Positions 53,504 to 62,272 of a stretch of 64,000 nucleotides of DNA are shown here, piece by piece. Each line of letters opens with the position of its first letter. Position 1 is the stretch's first letter. The notes below the pieces were generated by a model. The model was not told the DNA's origin and did not search any database. It worked only from the letters and a program-made list of their open reading frames with translations. The stretch is taken from contig NZ_CAAJGM010000022.1 of NCBI RefSeq assembly GCF_900996235.1, positions 124,001-188,000 of the forward strand. The letters are read 5' to 3'. The DNA comes from Paraburkholderia sp. BCC1885. GTDB taxonomy: Bacteria > Pseudomonadota > Gammaproteobacteria > Burkholderiales > Burkholderiaceae. A program made the translations under genes and the position numbers.

Positions 53504-53839
53504 TCAAGCGAGCGCGCGCAGTCCTTGCGTCACTTCCTGCGCCTCGGCCGGCCGCACCACCCGCGCGACTTCCACGCCGTCGCGCAGAAAGATCAGCGTC
53601 GGCCACAGCTTGACCCTGAACGAGCGGCCCAGCGGCCGGCCGGGTCCGTCCTCGATCTTCAGATGCCGCACCTCGGGATGCGCCTCGAGGGCCGCGCCGA
53701 TCAGCGGTTGTGCCGCCTTGCAGTAGCCGCACCAGCCGGTGCCAAACTCAAGGACAGTTGCGCCTGCGAGCATGTCGACTTCGGCGCGCGTCGGCGCGGC
53801 GGCGGAATAGGCTTGGGAAGCGGCGCTGTCGGTGGTCAT
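53504..53839 (-). CDS. Thioredoxin-like protein
   Basis: This is a 111-residue thioredoxin-fold protein with active site WCGYC (two Cys) at about residues 36-40 and the cis-Pro loop LWPTLIFLRDG. The variant CGYC, in place of CGPC, shifts redox potential and occurs in stand-alone thioredoxin-like reductases. It is cytoplasmic with no signal peptide and could be a disulfide reductase for a particular client. It is a single gene. Confidence 0.85.
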   Translation of the reverse strand: MTTDSAASQAYSAAAPTRAEVDMLAGATVLEFGTGWCGYCKAAQPLIGAALEAHPEVRHLKIEDGPGRPLGRSFRVKLWPTLIFLRDGVEVARVVRPAEAQEVTQGLRALA

Positions 53840-54139
53840 TTTTGCTCCTGAACGATCGGTGCGGCTCGCACAATTTACCGGACTTAAGGCGTTGCTATCT
53901 GCTGCAGAACCGTTTCAATGTAGCGGAAAAAGTCAGGCACGGCATTTGACGAGCCCGTTGGCCCTAAACACGACGTTTTCATGCGTGTAAACCGCCATTT
54001 TCGCGTTCGCGTTGCGTCTGTGCATGCGAGAATCTCGCCAAGCTGATCTGTTCGCATCCAGCCATTATGGCGCCTGTCCTCATCCGGATTGCGAACTTCC
54101 ACAGACCCAACGAGACCACTCTCCGAGGAGATTGCGTTA

Positions 54140-57100
54140 ATGAAGCCGGATAGCCGAACGGCCGACGCGTTGCGCGCCAGTTTGACGACGAATTTCCTGC
54201 TCGGGGGCGGGGAAATGGGCGCGCTGATCCGCGCATACGACTGGAACTCGACCTCGCTGGGCGCGCCGGAAAACTGGCCGCAGGGTTTGAAGACCGCCAT
54301 CCGCATCATGCTCACGTCGCGCCAGCCGATCTGGATCGGCTGGGGGCCGGAGTTGCTGTTCTTCTACAACGATCCTTACAAATCGATTGTCGGCGGCAAG
54401 CACCCGGTCGCACTCGGCCAGCCGACCGAAGTCGTATGGCACGAAATCTGGAGCGAGATCGCGCCATTGCTTGCCACCGCGCTGACGGGCGACGAAGGCA
54501 CCTTCGTCGAACAGAAGCTCCTGATCATGGAGCGCAACGGCTTTCCCGAAGAGACGTACTACACCTTCTCGTACAGCCCGATTCCCAACGACGACGGCAG
54601 CGCCGGCGGCATCATCTGCGCCAACAGCGACGACACCGCGCGCGTGATCGGCGAACGTCAGTTGATGCTGCTGCGCGAGCTGGGCGCCGCGACGGCGGAT
54701 GCGCGCCTGTTGCGCGATGCCTGCGAGCTGAGCGCCCGTTCGTTGCAAACCGATGCGCGCGATATCCCGTTTGCCCTGCTGTACATGGCCGAACCCGGCG
54801 GCACCGACGTCACGCTGGCGGGCGCCAGCGGCATTACGGCTGGCCATGCTGCGGCACCGGTCTCCATGCACGCCACGGAAGCCGGACCCTGGCCGTTCGC
54901 GGAAGTGCTGAAGACCCAGAGCGCGGTGATGGTGAACGATCTGGCGCAACGCTTCGGACGCGGCCTGCCGAGCGGGCCGTGGAGCCTCGAACCGAGCCAC
55001 GCGGTCGTGCTGCCGGTCATGCCCGGCGGCGAAAGTGCCCGCGCGGGCGTGCTGATCGCCGCGCTCAATCCGTGCCGTCTGTTCGACGACGGCTATCGTG
55101 CCTTCCTCGATCTGGTGGCGGGGCAGATCGGCGCGGCGATCGGCTACGCCCATGCTTACGAGGAAGAGAGGCGGCGCGCCGAAGCGCTCGCCGAAATCGA
55201 CCGCGCCAAGACCACTTTCTTCTCGAACATCAGCCACGAATTCCGCACTCCGCTCACATTGATGCTGGGGCCGCTCGAAGAACTGCTCGCGAGGCCCGCC
55301 GCCACCAGCGATGCAGATCGCAATCTGATCGAGATCACGCATCGCAACGGCCAGCGTCTGCTCAAGCTGGTCAACGCGCTGCTCGACTTTTCGCGCATCG
55401 AAGCCGGGCGCTTTCAGATCAGCACCCAGCCGACCGACGTCGCCGCCTTCACCACTGAACTCGCTTCGCTATTCCGCTCGGCGATCGAGACCGTCGGCCT
55501 GCGCCTGGAAGTGGACTGTGGATCTGCGCCGCTGATTGCAGCGATCGATCGCGACATGTGGGAAAAAGTCGTGATGAATCTGCTGTCCAACGCGTTCAAG
55601 TTCACCTTTACCGGCACGATCAAGGTGACAGTGAAGCAGACGCGCGACGGCAGCATCGAGATGAGCGTCGCGGACTCGGGCATCGGCATTCCGCCCGACG
55701 AGGTGCCGCGTCTCTTTGAGCGCTTTCACCGCGTGGCCGGTTCGCCGGGACGCTCGGTCGAAGGCAGCGGCATTGGTCTCGCGATGGTGCAGGAGCTGGT
55801 CAAGCTGCACGGCGGGACCATCCACGTGGAAAGCACGCCCGGCGCGGGCAGCTGCTTTACGGTGGTGCTGCCGCCAGGCGCCGTGCAACTCGCCGCAGCG
55901 GATTCCGCGCGCGCCACGCCGGCGGCGCTGAGCCGCGATGCGCTGGCTTACGTGGATGCCGCGCGGCGCTGGATTCCGTCCGCCGAGCCGCTGGCCGAGA
56001 TGGAACCGGACGAGCCGCAGTCCTCGCTGGAGTCCGCTGAAACATCGGCGGCACTGGGCGCCGGCCATGTGGCCGCACGCGTGCTGGTGGTGGACGACAA
56101 CGCCGATCTGCGCGACTACATGCGCCGCATTCTCAGCCAGGCAGGACACGCGGTCACGGTGGCCGTCGACGGTCTGGATGCGCTCGAAGCGGTGCGCACC
56201 GAGGTGCCCGATCTGATCGTCTCGGACGTGATGATGCCGCGCCTGGACGGCTTCGGTCTGCTGCGCGAGTTGCGCGGCGACCCCGAGTTGCGCGAGACGC
56301 CGGTGCTGCTGCTCTCGGCCCGTGCCGGCGAGGAAGCGCGGGTGGGCGGCCTGGAATCGGGCGCTGACGACTATCTGACCAAGCCGTTCTCCGCACGCGA
56401 ATTGCTCGCGCGCGTGGCCGGCAATCTGCAGCTTGCGCGGCTGCGGCGCGAAACCGAGCGCAATCTGCGCGAAGAATCGCGCACGCTGGAAATCCTCAAT
56501 CGGGTCGGCACGGCGGTCGCCGCCGAACTCGATCTGAGCCGCGCGGTGCAGGTGGTGACCGACGCGGCGACGGAGCTGATCGGCGCCGCTTTCGGTTCGT
56601 TCTTCTACAACCGGCCGCAGCCGGAGGACCGCGCGGACAGCCGCGACGAAGAGAACGGCGGTTACCGTCTTTATTCCCTCTCCGGCGTGCCGCACGCGGC
56701 TTTCGCCGGCTTGCCGATGCCGCGCAGCACCCCGTTGTTCGCGACGACCTTCAAAGGCGAAGGCATCGTGCGCGTCGACGACATCACGCAAGATCCGCGC
56801 TTTGGCGGCAACGCGCCGTTCAACGGTTTGCCGCCGGGTCATCCGCCGGTGCGCAGCTATCTCGCCGCGCCGGTGGTCTCGCGCACGGGCGAGGTGCTCG
56901 GCGGCCTGCTGTTCGGCCATCCGGAAGCGGGCGTATTCAATGCGCGGGCCGAGCGCCTCGTGGTGGGCATCGCGGCGCAGGCCGCTATCGCCATTGATAA
57001 CGCAAGGCTTTATCAGGCGGCGCAGACGGAAATCGCCGAGCGCGCCAAGGCCCAGCACGCGCTGCGCGAGCTCAACGAGACACTCGAGCGCCGCGTGAGC

Positions 57101-59140
57101 GAGGCCGTCGCTGACCGCGACCGGCTCTGGGAACTGAGCGAGGATCTTCTGGTGGTGGCCGATTTCGACGGCGCGCTGCAGCGGATCAGTCCGTCGTGGC
57201 AAGCCGTGCTGGGCTACCCGGTGCATTGGCTGATGACGCACTCGTACATGGACCTGGTGCATCCCGACGACATCGCGCTCGTCACCGATCAACTGCAACG
57301 CCTGCGACGCACCGGCGTGCCGGCGCGTTACGAGAGCCGTCTGAAACGGACCGACGACACGTGGCGCTGGATCGCCTGGACCCTGTCGTTCGACCGGCCG
57401 ACAGATCGCATCCACGGCGTAGGGCGCGACGTCACAACCGACAAGGAAACCGCCGACGCCCTGCAGCACGCCGAGGAAGCGCTGCGCATGGCGCAGAAGA
57501 TGGAGTCGATCGGCAAGCTGACCGGCGGCGTGGCGCACGACTTCAATAACCTGCTGCAGGTGATCGGCGGCAATCTGCAACTGCTGGCGAAGGACGTGGC
57601 CGGCATCGACAAGGCCGAGCAGCGCGTGCGCAACGCGCTGGCCGGCGTGGCGCGCGGCGCCAACCTCGCGTCGCAATTGCTGGCGTTCGGCCGGCGCCAG
57701 CCGCTCGCGCCCAAGGTCGTCAATCTGGGCCGCTTTATCCGTGGCCTCGACGACATGTTCCGCCGCGCGCTCGGCGACGGCATCGAGATCGAGACGGTCG
57801 TGTCCGGCGGTCTGTGGAATACGCTGGTCGATCCGTTTCAGGTCGAAAACGCGCTGCTGAATCTGGCCATCAATGCGCGCGACGCCATGAACGGCCATGG
57901 CAGGCTCACGATGGAGGCGGGCAACGCCTCGCTCGACGACGCCTACGCGCAGCGTAATGCGGAAGTGACGCCAGGCCAGTACGTCATGGTGGCGCTCACC
58001 GATACCGGTGCGGGCATGCCGCCGGAAGTGCGCGAGCGTGCCTTCGAACCGTTCTTCACCACCAAGCCGGAAGGTCAGGGCACGGGGCTCGGACTCAGCA
58101 TGGTGTACGGTTTCGTCAAGCAGTCGGGCGGCCACGTGAAGATCTACAGCGAGCCCGGTCACGGTACGACCGTGCGGATCTATCTGCCACGCGTGCGTCA
58201 GGAAGAGGATCTCGAAACGCACGTCGACGCGGGACCGGCCAAGGGTGGCGCAGAAACCGTGCTGGTGGTCGAAGACGACGAAGACGTGCGCTCGACGGTG
58301 GTCGAGATGCTGAGCGATCTCGGCTACACGGTCCTCAAGGCCAAAGACGCGCAAAGCGCGCTGGCGATCGTGGAAAGCGGCGTGCCGATCCATCTGCTGT
58401 TCACCGACGTGGTGATGCCCGGCCCACTGCGCAGCACGGAGCTGGCGCGCAAGACGCGCGAGCGTTTGCCGTCCGTGGCGGTGCTATTCACGTCGGGCTA
58501 TACCGATAACGCGATCGTGCACGCCGGCCGGCTCGACGAAGGTATCGAACTGCTCAGCAAGCCGTACACGTATGAGGCGCTGGCGCGCAAGGTGCGGCAT
58601 GTGATGCGCAATCAGCGCTGGCTGACGCTCGACGAGGCCGGCGCCAGCGTGCAGGAAATGCAGGGCGCGAATCTCGGCGCGTTCGGCCGGGGTCTGGGTG
58701 AGGAATTCGGCGAGGAATTCGGCGGCGCGGCGAATCGCGAGGCGGGCGCGAGCTCCACGGCTGACGACCCCGATGCCGTCAATCGCCTGCGGATTCTGTA
58801 CGTGGAAGACGACGAACTGGTGCGGCTCGCGACCACCGAATTGCTGCGCACGTTCGGACTGCAGATCGTCGACGCCGGTGACGAGCTCGAAGCGCTGCGC
58901 GTGCTGCGTGACCAGCCGGTCAACGTGTTGCTGACCGACGTCGGGCTGAAGGGCAAATCGGGCGTCGATCTGGCCATCGATGCCTGCCGCGGGCATCCGC
59001 ATCTGCAGGTGATTTTCCTGACCGGCTACGACCTCGTGCTGACGCCGGAACAGCGGCAATGGCTGCCTCATGCAATCCCGCTACGCAAGCCATATGATCC
59101 GCTGGCCTTGATCGAAGTGCTGAAGCGTTGCGCGCGTTAA
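54140..59140 (+). CDS. Giant hybrid sensor histidine kinase (two kinase cores, three receiver domains)
   Basis: This is a 1666-residue cytosolic sensor kinase from the ATG at 54140 (GAGGAG upstream). Domains in order: N-terminal PAS-like (about 35-170); GAF-like (about 190-345); HisKA with phospho-acceptor His366 (SHEFRTP) and ATPase (to about 580); receiver 1 with Asp696; GAF (about 780-960); PAS (about 995-1110); second HisKA with His1133 (GGVAHDFNN) and ATPase; receiver 2 with Asp1423; receiver 3 with Asp1600. No membrane segment is seen. The second kinase resembles HWE/PAS-type GGVAHDFNN kinases. No response regulator with DNA-binding domain is adjacent, so output is unknown. Confidence 0.9.
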   Translation: MKPDSRTADALRASLTTNFLLGGGEMGALIRAYDWNSTSLGAPENWPQGLKTAIRIMLTSRQPIWIGWGPELLFFYNDPYKSIVGGKHPVALGQPTEVVWHEIWSEIAPLLATALTGDEGTFVEQKLLIMERNGFPEETYYTFSYSPIPNDDGSAGGIICANSDDTARVIGERQLMLLRELGAATADARLLRDACELSARSLQTDARDIPFALLYMAEPGGTDVTLAGASGITAGHAAAPVSMHATEAGPWPFAEVLKTQSAVMVNDLAQRFGRGLPSGPWSLEPSHAVVLPVMPGGESARAGVLIAALNPCRLFDDGYRAFLDLVAGQIGAAIGYAHAYEEERRRAEALAEIDRAKTTFFSNISHEFRTPLTLMLGPLEELLARPAATSDADRNLIEITHRNGQRLLKLVNALLDFSRIEAGRFQISTQPTDVAAFTTELASLFRSAIETVGLRLEVDCGSAPLIAAIDRDMWEKVVMNLLSNAFKFTFTGTIKVTVKQTRDGSIEMSVADSGIGIPPDEVPRLFERFHRVAGSPGRSVEGSGIGLAMVQELVKLHGGTIHVESTPGAGSCFTVVLPPGAVQLAAADSARATPAALSRDALAYVDAARRWIPSAEPLAEMEPDEPQSSLESAETSAALGAGHVAARVLVVDDNADLRDYMRRILSQAGHAVTVAVDGLDALEAVRTEVPDLIVSDVMMPRLDGFGLLRELRGDPELRETPVLLLSARAGEEARVGGLESGADDYLTKPFSARELLARVAGNLQLARLRRETERNLREESRTLEILNRVGTAVAAELDLSRAVQVVTDAATELIGAAFGSFFYNRPQPEDRADSRDEENGGYRLYSLSGVPHAAFAGLPMPRSTPLFATTFKGEGIVRVDDITQDPRFGGNAPFNGLPPGHPPVRSYLAAPVVSRTGEVLGGLLFGHPEAGVFNARAERLVVGIAAQAAIAIDNARLYQAAQTEIAERAKAQHALRELNETLERRVSEAVADRDRLWELSEDLLVVADFDGALQRISPSWQAVLGYPVHWLMTHSYMDLVHPDDIALVTDQLQRLRRTGVPARYESRLKRTDDTWRWIAWTLSFDRPTDRIHGVGRDVTTDKETADALQHAEEALRMAQKMESIGKLTGGVAHDFNNLLQVIGGNLQLLAKDVAGIDKAEQRVRNALAGVARGANLASQLLAFGRRQPLAPKVVNLGRFIRGLDDMFRRALGDGIEIETVVSGGLWNTLVDPFQVENALLNLAINARDAMNGHGRLTMEAGNASLDDAYAQRNAEVTPGQYVMVALTDTGAGMPPEVRERAFEPFFTTKPEGQGTGLGLSMVYGFVKQSGGHVKIYSEPGHGTTVRIYLPRVRQEEDLETHVDAGPAKGGAETVLVVEDDEDVRSTVVEMLSDLGYTVLKAKDAQSALAIVESGVPIHLLFTDVVMPGPLRSTELARKTRERLPSVAVLFTSGYTDNAIVHAGRLDEGIELLSKPYTYEALARKVRHVMRNQRWLTLDEAGASVQEMQGANLGAFGRGLGEEFGEEFGGAANREAGASSTADDPDAVNRLRILYVEDDELVRLATTELLRTFGLQIVDAGDELEALRVLRDQPVNVLLTDVGLKGKSGVDLAIDACRGHPHLQVIFLTGYDLVLTPEQRQWLPHAIPLRKPYDPLALIEVLKRCAR

Positions 59141-59161
59141 GTAGAGGCGGGGCCTGACATG

Positions 59162-59199
59162 CAAACGGGCATGGCGCGATTTTTCGCCATGCCCGTTTG
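59162..59199. terminator. Bidirectional terminator between kinase and MetRS genes
   Basis: CAAACGGGCATGGCG (59162-59176) and its exact complement (59185-59199) surround the T-rich loop CGATTTTT; the two flanking genes converge here. Confidence 0.8.
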
Positions 59200-59229
59200 T
59201 GCTTCGCTCTTCGCTCTCCGCCCGCAACG

Positions 59230-60768
59230 CTAGTTCGCCAGCTTGGGGAACAAAATCCCTTCGCTGACGACGGTGCCGGGTTTGACGCCTTCACCCCACG
59301 GCCGATCCCAGCTTGCGCCGCTGGCCACATCCGAAACGTTAGGTACGCCAAGCCACGTCTGCAGTTCTTTCATCTTGCCCGGCATCACCGGGTAGAGCAG
59401 GTTGGAGACGCCGTAGAGTGCCTCCAGCAGGGTGTACAGCACGGTATCCAGCCGCCCGGCGGCACGCGCATCCCTGGCGAGCGTCCACGGCGCGCTGTTC
59501 GCCACGTAGACGTTGAGCTGCTTCACGAACTCCATCACCTGCTCGACCGCGCGGCCGGGCTTCATCTCGTCGACGAGAGCGAGAACGGCTGCCGGTAGCT
59601 CACGCGCTCGCGCCATCAGCGCGTGTTCGGCCGCTTCGTATGTTTTCGGTGCGGGCACGAGGCCGCCGCGATACTTCACCACCATCGATAGCGTCCGCGA
59701 TGCGAGGTTGCCCAGGTCGTCGGCGAGATCTCGATTCAGGCGCTGTTCGATCACCGCCTCGCTGATGATGCCGTCAAAGCCGAAGCTCACTTCGCGGATC
59801 AGCGTGTAGCGCAATGCGTCGACGCCATAGGTGCCGGCCGCCGCGAGCGGATCGACGCCGTTGCCGAGCGACTTGCTCATCTTGCGGCCGTCGGCGCCCA
59901 GCAGATGGCCCGACACATGCAGGCGCCGATAAGGCGCGATGCCCAGCGCGTGCGTCATGCTCAGCCAGAACAGGGTGTGGGTGCGCAAGATGTCCTTGCC
60001 GATCACATGCCGCACCGACGGCCAGAACCGCGCGAATTCCGGCCGATCGGGATAGCCCAGCGGTGACACGTAGCTCAGCAGGGCGTCGAACCAGACATAG
60101 GTGACATGCCGCGTGTCCCACGGAATCGGAATGCCCCATGCGAGGCGCTCCACCGGCCGTGAGATGCTCAGGTCGCCTATCGGTTCTTCCAGCAGCCTGA
60201 GCACCTCGTTGCGATATTGCGCGGGCTGGATCAGCTCGGGCGTGTCGAGCAGCAACTGGCGCATCCATTCGCGGTGCGCTTCCATGCGGAAAAAGTAATT
60301 GGGCTCGCGCCGCACAACGGGCGGCTCCTTGTCCTCCGGCAGCTTGCCGTCCACCAACTCTTTTTCGGTGACGAAGCGCTCTTGGCCGACCGAATAGAGC
60401 CCTTCGTAATCCGCGAGATAAATCTCGCCGGCGTCGAAGAGGCGCGTGAGGCACTGGGACACGACGCGCGCGTGATCCGGCGCGCTGGTGCGAACGAAGC
60501 GGTCCGGCTCGACCGCGAGAGCCCGCCACGCCTCTTCGAACGACCGCGCGTGGCGCTCGGCGGATGCTTGCGGCGTCTCGTTGGCCTGCTGCGCGGCCCG
60601 GGCGATTTTCTCACCGTGCTCGTCGGCGCCGGTGAGCAGCATGACCTCATGGCCGGCCGCGCGCAGATAGCGCGCCATCACGTCCGCGTGGACGCTGGCG
60701 TAGGCGTGGCCCATGTGGGGCCGGTCGTTCACGTAGTAAATCGGCGTGGTGATGTATCGGTATGTCAT
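59230..60768 (-). CDS. Methionyl-tRNA synthetase, short second type
   Basis: This 512-residue class I synthetase has HMGH for HIGH (YYVNDRPHMGHAYASVHAD), the catalytic KMSKS loop GRKMSKSLGN and the Met-specific core WFDALLSYVSPLGYP. It charges tRNA-Met. It lacks the C-terminal dimerisation domain of the usual long Burkholderia MetRS, and the zinc-knuckle region (GLYSVGQERFV) has lost the Cys pairs, as in the bacterial MetRS2 type of T. thermophilus and Gram-positives. It is probably an extra, regulated MetRS, perhaps giving resistance to inhibitors or backup under stress. A leader with Met codons and a terminator precedes it. Confidence 0.85.
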   Translation of the reverse strand: MTYRYITTPIYYVNDRPHMGHAYASVHADVMARYLRAAGHEVMLLTGADEHGEKIARAAQQANETPQASAERHARSFEEAWRALAVEPDRFVRTSAPDHARVVSQCLTRLFDAGEIYLADYEGLYSVGQERFVTEKELVDGKLPEDKEPPVVRREPNYFFRMEAHREWMRQLLLDTPELIQPAQYRNEVLRLLEEPIGDLSISRPVERLAWGIPIPWDTRHVTYVWFDALLSYVSPLGYPDRPEFARFWPSVRHVIGKDILRTHTLFWLSMTHALGIAPYRRLHVSGHLLGADGRKMSKSLGNGVDPLAAAGTYGVDALRYTLIREVSFGFDGIISEAVIEQRLNRDLADDLGNLASRTLSMVVKYRGGLVPAPKTYEAAEHALMARARELPAAVLALVDEMKPGRAVEQVMEFVKQLNVYVANSAPWTLARDARAAGRLDTVLYTLLEALYGVSNLLYPVMPGKMKELQTWLGVPNVSDVASGASWDRPWGEGVKPGTVVSEGILFPKLAN

Positions 60769-60784
60769 TGCCGCTCCAAAAAAG

Positions 60785-60811
60785 AAAAGGGACGCCAGCG
60801 GCGTCCCTTTT
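60785..60811 (-). terminator. Attenuator-type terminator just before the MetRS start
   Basis: AAAAGGGACGCC and GGCGTCCCTTTT are exact complements (12 bp) around AGC; on the minus strand the T-run CTTTTTT leads directly into the Shine-Dalgarno GGAG of the MetRS gene. A terminator in this place can only be regulatory. Confidence 0.75.
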
Positions 60812-60828
60812 TAGAAGCAAAAAAGCCC

Positions 60829-60903
60829 TCAGCGCCTGGGGGGAGAACCTGCCAGGAACATGCGCATCGAACGAGCGTGGGCTTGAATAGCTTGAATTTT
60901 CAT
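60829..60903 (-). CDS. Putative leader peptide with Met codons ahead of MetRS
   Basis: A 24-codon frame starts at ATG 60903 and stops at TGA 60829-60831. Met codons occur at positions 1, 13 (60865-60867) and 15 (60859-60861). AAGCCC within the frame (60879-60884) can pair with GGGCTT just after its stop (60823-60828), and the terminator follows. No clear Shine-Dalgarno precedes it. Two internal Met codons are few for attenuation, so a different signal or chance is possible; conservation would decide. Confidence 0.45.
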   Translation of the reverse strand: MKIQAIQAHARSMRMFLAGSPPRR

Positions 60904-60950
60904 CGAGAATGCGAAACGGTGATATCGAAATGATGAATGCGGATGAATGC

Positions 60951-60973
60951 GCGGCCCGGGCCGCAGCTTTTTT
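60951..60973 (+). terminator. Terminator-like palindrome with T-run
   Basis: GCGGCCCGGGCCGC (60951-60964) followed by AGC and six T on the + strand, between the MetRS leader and the rightward LysR gene. It could stop read-through antisense to the MetRS leader from entering the LysR gene. Confidence 0.4.
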
Positions 60974-61157
60974 ATCGTGCCAGCAAATGCGCTGATTGTC
61001 TAGCCGTCGGAAGCAGCGCCGCAAGCGGGTTGCTCGCCCGCCTCCAGAAGCACACATCGGGCCGACGCTCGGACATAATGGCGGGCAACGGCGCGCCATT
61101 GCCCGCCCAGCCGCTTAACCGCAATCGCCCAACTGTGACTGAAGAGGATTACCCCGT

Positions 61158-62063
61158 ATGGACCGCCTCCAGGCAATGGAAGTCTTCACCCGCGTGGTCG
61201 AGACCAACAGCTTTTCGAAGGCCGCAGAACTGCTGGACTTGCCGCGTGGCTCGGTGAGCAACCTGATTCAGGCGCTCGAACAGCACGTCGGGGTCCGCCT
61301 GCTGAACCGCACCACGCGCCAGGTGAGCGTCACGGAAGATGGTGCGTTGTACTACGAACGGTGTGTCGGCATCCTCACGGAGATATCGGATGCGGAGTCG
61401 TCGCTGTCGAACAAGCGGCAGAGCCCGGCGGGCACTATCCGCGTCGATACTTCCGGCACGCTGGCCAAGGCCCTGTTGCTGCCGGCGCTCGGCGATTTCT
61501 ACCAGCAGTATCCGGAGATCGAAGTGCGTCTCGGCCTCGCCGACCGCAATATCGACCTGATCCAGGACGGCGTCGATTGCGTGATCCGCATGGGCTTTCT
61601 CGAAGAGTCGAGTCTCGTCGCGCGCCGCATCGGCAGTTCGCGCATTACCACCTGCGCGTCGCCCGCGTATCTGGCCGAGCACGGCGCGCCGACCACGCTG
61701 GAAGAATTGCAGGGGCATCGCGCCGTCAACTACGTGTCCGCGCGCAGCGGCAAAGTGTTCCCCTTCGAGTACGAGATCAATGGCGAAGTGGTCAGGGTGA
61801 CGCTGGACGGCGCGCTCGCCGTGAACGACGGCACGGTGTACATCACCGCAGGCGCGCTCGGTTACGGCATCATCCAGCCCTCGCGCTTCATGGTCGCGGA
61901 CATGATCGAGCGGGGCGAATTGCAGGAGATTCTCACCTCGTACCGGATACCGCCCACGCCGCTGTCCATTCTTTATCCGCACCGGCGCATGAGTTCGCGG
62001 GTTCGTGCATTCACCGAATGGATTACGCAACTGGCGGCCCAGCATCCGGATCTGGGCATGTAA
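61158..62063 (+). CDS. LysR-family regulator
   Basis: This is a 301-residue LysR regulator: helix-turn-helix near residues 15-40 (TNSFSKAAELLDLPRGSVSNLIQALEQHVG), then a ligand-binding domain with TIRVDTSGTLAKALLLPALGDF and RNIDLIQDGVDCVIRMGFLEESSLVARRIG. It is of the CrgA/AaeR-like subgroup that often controls divergent oxidoreductase or efflux genes. Its target is not evident: the left neighbour is the MetRS leader and the right is an acyltransferase gene. Confidence 0.88.
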   Translation: MDRLQAMEVFTRVVETNSFSKAAELLDLPRGSVSNLIQALEQHVGVRLLNRTTRQVSVTEDGALYYERCVGILTEISDAESSLSNKRQSPAGTIRVDTSGTLAKALLLPALGDFYQQYPEIEVRLGLADRNIDLIQDGVDCVIRMGFLEESSLVARRIGSSRITTCASPAYLAEHGAPTTLEELQGHRAVNYVSARSGKVFPFEYEINGEVVRVTLDGALAVNDGTVYITAGALGYGIIQPSRFMVADMIERGELQEILTSYRIPPTPLSILYPHRRMSSRVRAFTEWITQLAAQHPDLGM

Positions 62064-62272
62064 AACGGCTACGTAAAGCGCGTATAAAAAATAGGGCGGC
62101 GTGGCGCGAGATACACCGGAATTATTTTTTTACAACAAAGTATTTCGCGCCAAACGAAGCATTTTTTTTAAATTGATTCGTCGTACCTGTAAGGTTTTTT
62201 TCTCGTCCATCGCGTCCTATCATGGCCCGAAGGCGGCTTGGCCGCGCGCATATCGACCGGGCGACGGCATAT
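62064..62272. promoter_or_regulatory. AT-rich region before the acyltransferase gene
   Basis: About 210 bases with several runs of T and A, far more AT-rich than neighbours; no gene is supported. It is the likely promoter region of the acyltransferase, and the composition may mark an H-NS-silenced, transferred segment. Confidence 0.4.

Noticed and set aside
55469..58393. 974-codon open frame on the minus strand inside the sensor kinase gene
   Set aside because: Long antisense frames are common in GC-rich genes; it has no ribosome site, no family resemblance and is fully covered by a well-supported multi-domain kinase.
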